The notes under the pieces: model-generated
What the model was told of the DNA's origin: nothing
Seen by the model: only the letters and a program-made list of their open reading frames with translations
Databases searched by the model: none
DNA from: Marthasterias glacialis
Lineage: Eukaryota > Echinodermata > Asteroidea > Forcipulatida > Asteriidae
Reading direction: 5' to 3'
Assembly (NCBI GenBank): GCA_911728455.2
Contig: OU452228.1
Location: 1,178,001 to 1,242,000, forward strand
DNA: 64,000 bases
Shown here: one piece after another, positions 57,486-64,000 of the stretch
Numbering within the stretch: position 1 is the first letter of the stretch
Layout: each line of letters starts with the position of its first letter
Made by a program: the position numbers and the translations under genes

Positions 57486-60400
57486 GGGAGAGTAAGTCTC
57501 CAAACCAGGGGTTCCCGATATGCTATTGTCATTCACAACAATTCGTGATTTGGGAACGCGGATGATGTTCATGGGGCTGAGGAAGGTCTGTTCAGGGTAG
57601 AAGCATCATCCAAATTGAGTTAAAGTAATTTTTATTATTGACAATGATTCCCCAATTTGGAAAAATTGTATCCTGAATGGGATTGCAGACCAATAGCCGA
57701 CACTCTCAATAATTAATTTGAAAGAAAAGCGGGCTACATTATGATTTTTAGAACAACCCAATGGCTTCAAAGGGAAAGTGCTGGACAGAAAAGGGTGTAC
57801 TCCCATGCCCTGTTCGTAAGTGTGACTAGTTCTACTTTAAGGACACGCCCACTTCACACAAACTGGCTCTACTGATTACAAAATCCCATATAGGAGTTGT
57901 ATTGAGCTAGTTTTTCTTTGATGATTTATGCAAGAAAAGTTTAATGATTGGACTTAGCTTTTAAGTTACATACGTTCGTCAAAGACTTAAGGTCTTCTCA
58001 GAATGAAATGCTTCTGTCATAAGAAATGTTTTTGAACGATGAATTTTCGGGGTAAAATTACACACAAACATAATATGCCAGCTTTGGAGCCGCAATTTGC
58101 AAAAAGTTTGGAATACGCACGCGTGTGATGCAATGACTTACAAGCAGGAATGACATCAACCACTGAAAGGCACACTCAAAATATGTCATCGAATTCGTTT
58201 TCGAGAGGAGAGTCAACATTTTTCTCGTATAGTGACAACTTACAAGTACATCAAAAGCCGCAACAAGGGGTAACAGTGTAACAAGTGAAAGGCAAACCGT
58301 TTACCGCTTACCATCGTGCATAAAACCGTATAGAGTTGAGAATGCGCCGTGGAATTGATGAAACATGGCTTGACAACTCTGAGGGCGAGGTTGTCAATGC
58401 CAAAGCCACTCCCCAATTTAGGTTTGATTGACTACTCGCCCCTAAAGAACACATCAGATTTTGGCTACACTAAAAATAAACTTCACGTGCAATTTGAACA
58501 TGCTAAAAAGGAGGCGTAAAGATGTTACTATATTATTTTGTTTGGCACGTTGACATTGATAATGCACGAAGGTTGCATGCATGTGATGTATTGACAATTT
58601 ACTTGCAACAGTATCAATACAACATTGTGCCAAAAGAAAAAACTTTAACTAAATCACTGTTTTGCTTTTTTCTTGAAGAGTCACGGGACTCTGACTCAAC
58701 GCTGTATACGGCAATTGCCCTCTCTGTAGATGGACAAACAACATAACTTTGTAATCATGCATGAATCGATTATAGCTAACAACTTTCACTTTTGTGCACT
58801 CGGCCTCACGAAACTGCATTATCATTCTACCTCCACTAATATGGAAATGATCCATCTAGGATCTGACTATTACATATTGACTGACGTGTTGACCATTTTA
58901 AAGAAACAAAGCCGGTAAAACTGGTTCAAGGAAGTGAACTATTGTCTGCAAGAGCCATTTCCTATACTGTAAAGGAACACGTTTTATCACTCATTCATGA
59001 AAGATTGTTTATGTTTAGACTTGTTGCAAATTCCGCCTCTGGAAAACTGTTTTGTGGGGGCCGTGTGTGTTTGTGTTTGATACAAATTTTCATTCCTTTT
59101 TTCTCTCAAAAAAAAATGAAAGTAAAGCCAAAACAACATCTTAAAGATTGTTTCCTCTGTAACACTTTTCAGAAAAAAGGTCTCAGATCTCTCCTTCAAC
59201 TTTTGGACTAAGTTCGAACTTTGAAAAAGTCAATGTTACCAACACTGACCCTGCCTTTATACGGCCCAGGGTACAGTTCTGGAAAACCTAATCATAATCA
59301 GAAACGGTGCGTTGCACAAGAGTAATATTATTTCACTTCATTCATTTCCGCTTGATACACGTGTTATTTCCGCACCAATGTTTGCATTGAGCGTGATTTT
59401 ATTTCCAGGGGCCGGCAAACAGCGTCCACTAACTCCATAGTGTTTGTTTGGTGCCGTACGAACGCCGCGATCTACCCACGCTGTCTAGGTCCGCGGTATC
59501 AATATTTTTTCCTAGTTGTCGTGTCCATGGTAATTTGTTACACCTAACAGAATGAGTCTTGTTACTGACAGGGAAGTCAGTGACCTGAAATAACACTTAA
59601 TTTACCCACATTTACAGTTTGTACATTTTTATTAATGCAACTTGTCAGAATAATATAGCACCGTGGTGTCTACATTTTCACTGACAGTAGTTTTCAATTA
59701 TTCTTTCGTAAAATTATTTTTAATTTTAATAATCATGGGACCCAAAACGCCCTACTTTATTTCCAAAAAGTTATCGTTGTCCGGAAGATGGTATCTCATT
59801 GGACAGAAGTTTGTCACATGATCTGACCTTAACGACAGGTGTGTGCGAACCCCCATATCGGCCGTGTTGACAAATCCAACATTATTACAATCGCTATATT
59901 GATGTAATTCGCGTACTGCACCACATTCGCTCGACACATTTATGCAAAGCAGACATTATTACGTAGCTCAAGAGTAGAATGACGTCAGCAGGAGGAATAA
60001 AAATGCCAGGGGATTAATGGCTGCTCGGCAACGGCGTGGTGACTACCAATAGTTGAGGGTCGTGCAAACACCAGGTCCAGTTAACGGGTTATCTACAAGG
60101 CTCTGCCAACTGCCCGAACGGTGACCTTACTGACAATTTGATCGACTGGCCCGGGAAATCATTGTCGCCGTAATCACACTTTATTATAGTCTATATACAG
60201 GTGATAAAGAGCTTTAGAGTACCATCAGCCGGTATTGTTGGATATCCGATTTGTTTAAGATATCTTAAAATGTTTGGTAGGACCGTGGACGTTTATGGCG
60301 GGAGAAACTAAGACTAGAAAAGATGTGTGATGTGTCTGACAAGTCACACAAATTAAGCAAACACATGTACATTTGCATTAAGTCAAATTCAAATTGATGT

Positions 60401-62464
60401 GGTTTAGTGTGCAAAGGAAAAGGAAAAAAACAAAACAACAACAACAACAACAATCCCCGGTAGGTTTTAATTCGAAAAACATTACATTATTCAAAATAAC
60501 CCCGGATTCATGAAAAAATATTAGGTTTCACCTTTCAACTATTATTGGAGTGGAATATATGTCATCATAACTTCAAATGGAGAGAATAAAAATAACAATG
60601 ATGAAGACTGGTTAGACGTCCGCGTGATGTTTACCCCATGTCATGTGCCGCGGTACAGGTTTAAACATGATACGCTAATGGGTGCGTCGACCCTCAACAA
60701 TCACGCAACCCATGGGCACGAGTCCAGGACAACTCCATATTCAACAAGTTGCCACAAGGGTAGTTATCTCTACATAAAAACACATCCCGTTTGGGACATT
60801 GTACCCCCGATTTGAACATATTTTATAAATAAGGTTATAACATGGAGGTAAATATGAAAATATGGTACCCCGATCGGTACCCCTCAAGGATTTGCAATGA
60901 AAACTATAGAAATCCCAATATTATTATTAAACCGTTTACACAGTTGGGATATCAGTGCAATATGCCCATTAAAAGTGATTTAAAAAAAAAGTTACCTTCA
61001 TAAAAGGCATCTGCACTATTTCAACTCGGTAAGGTCGACAGGTCTTTCCGCCCGACTGAAATCCCATTTCTCCCAGTGCGTTTTATCAAGAGTATTTGGA
61101 AACCTTTGGGTGGCAATGAGATATGCACCAGTATATGCACCGTCCAAATTGGTGAAGACCTAGCCCATGTTGGTGGTTCAAACCTTAACACCATGACAAT
61201 GTCCAAAATACATGACTTGAATCACATTATCCCACTGAAGTATCCATCCATCAGAACCAGTTCCATCTAGACAGACTGGATACAGGCCACGCATCCCTAG
61301 CACGCAGGTGCCCCGCCCCTTCCCTCTCAACACTTTAACACAGTAGTCGAAACGTTAAGAATAAACCACATACCAAGAAATAAACAAACACCATCATCAC
61401 AACCGTATTACAAGAACAAACTAATATCTAACTCCACTTTGCGAGAACCCAAATCCTACATATTTTAAAAGTTGAACATAACTTTCCACTTCTTTGATTT
61501 CATCATGATAAATGGACCCAACAGCAAAATATAGTTAGTTTTGGTCACCAATACTGATCAAGTTTATGAACTTGATAAAATTGGTGTTTGGTGTCTCTTT
61601 ACAAATGAGCCAAAGCAGTTCAGTATTGCACACTGTATTGTAAAATCACAACTTCCAAAATTGTACCCATTGAACGTGATAACTATCATAAAACGACAAT
61701 AATGTTTTAAGGAATTTGTCACATTATGAAAAATGGAGAGAGAGAGAAAAAAAAAACCGAGCGTGGGTGTACAAGGCCCAATGTCAACAAAGCTTGAAAT
61801 GTTACTGAGACCCGTAGGTGCTGAAAGAAGGCATTGTATGTGACAGCACTGCTGGTATCAGATTTCTACCATGGTTTGAAATTAAACCATTGTATGACTC
61901 CGGAACCTTTCGAACAAAACCGCATCAACTCAAAAACAAATTTTGCACATGAGCTCATAAGTATATTATATAAGCCAGTTTTAAAAACCTAAAATCAAAC
62001 TAACTCTCAGAGAATTCGAGGCATCTTTCTCCTGGCCACGACTACCCGCCGTCCACCACCATCTTAGACCATGACACCACTAAGTAAGATGTAAGTAGGA
62101 AAAGGGCACTTCTCTGTGATATTAGAGATTGGCTTCGGAATGGGATGTACGCACTATTTAACTTCAATCAAATAAGAAACAAAGTTAATATAATTTTTAT
62201 GCGTAAGTTGATAATGACTGACAAACCAGTAGCATAGGCTATGGTGGTCAGTCATCTACTTTTTGTTTCCTTTCGAACGTGCGCTTTAAGCCAGGTACTT
62301 TGCGTATGACGTCACCACAATGTAAACGTGATAATATTATACTATTTGAACGGCGCCTGGATATAAATCTATTCAATGAACCGTGGTAGACAGTAAATTG
62401 GCAATTAATTAAGACTTTCCATCATTGATTGACCTATCGGATGCACTACAATGATTTTAAAATT
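57486..62464. other. Intergenic, no gene seen
   Basis: AT-rich with no recognised coding exon. A full CRE palindrome is at 59980-59987 and another at 62307-62314. A short (AAC)n tract lies at about 60436-60452. GC-richer blocks at 59400-59480 and 59990-60170 could belong to the promoter of a gene outside or beyond this window, but I cannot support one. Confidence 0.45.
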
Positions 62465-62605
62465 GATCATACATGGGAATTTGTACATAGGAATTCGTAC
62501 TTGTGAATTCGTACATGGGAATTTGTACATGGGATTCGTACATGGGGATTCGAATATGGGAATTCGTGCATGGAAATTCGTACATGGGAATTCGTGCATG
62601 GGTAT
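62465..62605. repeat. Minisatellite, ~16-bp unit (TTCGTACATGGGAATT)
   Basis: About nine tandem, diverged copies of a 16-bp unit with ATAGG, TTGTG, GAATATGGG and GTGCATGG variants. The open frames over it on both strands are artefacts of the period. Confidence 0.85.
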
Positions 62606-64000
62606 CGTGAAAGAGACCCAATATTATACGCCTGAATTCTTTTCCTTCTAAAAATGACCCAAAACTATTAAAATAGTGTGGATCCTACGTGAACATACGT
62701 GTTTGGCTAAAAGGTCGACGGAGTGATTTGTTACAATAGTGCAAGGAGACCTGTGTTTATTTTAACATCAATTAAGTATAAAATAAACTTCGAAAGAAAC
62801 TGTGCTCCCTGTCAAGTGCAAACAGTAAAACTTGTTTTGAACTACCGGTATTTAGTTCAGTTTTAACTGAAATTAAGAAAGCTGTTTTCTCTCGAGGGGT
62901 TTTTGTAAAGAAAGTCAGAAAGTCATGGCTTCCAAATGACTACCCTCTCCCCACTCCCTCCATATGACAAAGGCCACTCTCGGGCGAAAGTTACACCTGC
63001 CCTTGATCGGAAATGGTGCTGTGTTCATTATAGTTTCCTCTTGACAGCCATCCGGTAAAGCTTGTCCACTATGTTTAGAAAAAGTTATCTATCAAGTCAA
63101 TAGTTGAATCATAGTTTTTGCTAGAGTTTGGTACCCGTTGGATGGAAACGACAGTGCATTCCACTGCAGGACGTTGAAAGAACCAGGCTAAAAACATTAT
63201 GCTTGATATTGTCACGTCATCCCTTATGTTTGCAATAGTAGATACTGACTTTAGTGTGATCCATATAGTATTATTGTTTATTGCATGACATCATTCGTGA
63301 TGTCATAAATGTCTACCGCCTGTCTCCCGTTATGAGTCAAAATGGTTAAAATTAGCAGAAAGGGAGTGCACTGTCAGACCATGGTCAGAAAGTAAACAAT
63401 TCCTGCCGACCTGAATTGAAAGAAATGAGCTTAAAGAGGGCAAGGTGGATCTTCAGTTGAAAGGCTATCCTTTCTGTTTTCCACCCCTATCAATTTTTCT
63501 TGAGAAGTTACCACATTTCTTTCAAAATCAACATATCAGCATTTTGCGCTTACGTTCTGCTTTATATTTGACAAGTTGTATTCAGGTCCACGTTTTAAGT
63601 GATATATATATATCTCATATAAGGTACATTTTTTTGTACAACTGGAAATTTTTGAATTCAATAGCTTGCGGTTAGGAGAAAATGGCAGCGTTCCGCACGG
63701 TGCTCGTGTACCATACATCGAGGCATTTTTCTGGGCACTCTTTTGTCCTTATTTTAGGGTTAAATCTAGTAAATCTGACCTTGGGTGTATACAAAAGCGC
63801 ACACCGTATCCTACGGTTTGGGCGTCAAATTAAAAAGCTGTGATATCCGGAGGGTATTTCTTCCTAAAGCTATTTTATTTCTGAGCCAAATTCGAGTAAA
63901 TTTAATCATTTAATTATTGTTCTTAACAAAACACAGGGCTTAATTGCGTGGGGCATCTTGTGGGTTCTGGGTGGAGGACTGAATGGGAACGTGTGTGCAT
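62606..64000. other. Intergenic, no gene seen
   Basis: AT-rich to the end of the window, with a short (AT)n tract at about 63602-63612. No supported gene. Confidence 0.45.

Overview
This is a 64 kb piece of AT-rich animal nuclear DNA. It has spliced genes with GT-AG introns, very little coding sequence, microsatellites and many short non-autonomous repeats. The tRNA-headed SINE-like repeats and palindromic MITE-like elements resemble those of marine invertebrates. A marine deuterostome, possibly an echinoderm, is my best guess, but nothing in the sequence proves the taxon.

Two protein-coding genes are well supported, both on the plus strand. The first (19334-33129, three coding exons, predicted 765 aa) is a cyclic-nucleotide-gated channel subunit of CNGA type. 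It has S1-S6, a TIGET selectivity filter, a C-linker, a cyclic-nucleotide-binding domain and a C-terminal leucine-zipper coiled coil. Its N-terminus is low-complexity (His/Ser/Arg/Gln, then Gly). The second (43360-47966, three coding exons, predicted 593 aa) is fucose-1-phosphate guanylyltransferase (FPGT), the GDP-fucose salvage enzyme. In both genes all splice phases agree and the summed exons are an exact multiple of three. The genes are about 10 kb apart and I see no functional link between them.

Layout. 1-12.6 kb: no recognised gene; SINE remnants, foldback elements, two minisatellites and a perfect AGGTCA/TGACCT palindrome. 12634-18515: a 2,941-bp segment present twice in tandem, identical by eye. 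Each copy holds two tRNA-like units in a nested 325-bp-offset repeat, a degenerate SINE and a foldback element. 18.5-33.3 kb: the CNG channel gene, whose 10.3-kb first intron carries MITEs, a SINE, two CRE palindromes and an antisense exon-like fragment. A 12-bp minisatellite follows directly after its poly(A) signal. 33.6-43.3 kb: intergenic, rich in inverted repeats, tandem repeats and two SINE copies. 43.3-50 kb: FPGT and its likely 3' flank, with two transposon-like elements in its first intron. 50-64 kb: intergenic, with a hAT-like MITE, an 800-bp long-TIR element, other MITEs and a 16-bp minisatellite.

I found no convincing new multi-gene system. The most unusual content is the identical tandem duplication just upstream of the channel gene, the dispersed foldback elements sharing an AATAGACCG end, and the repeated full CRE palindromes. 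All repeat calls and identities were made by eye.
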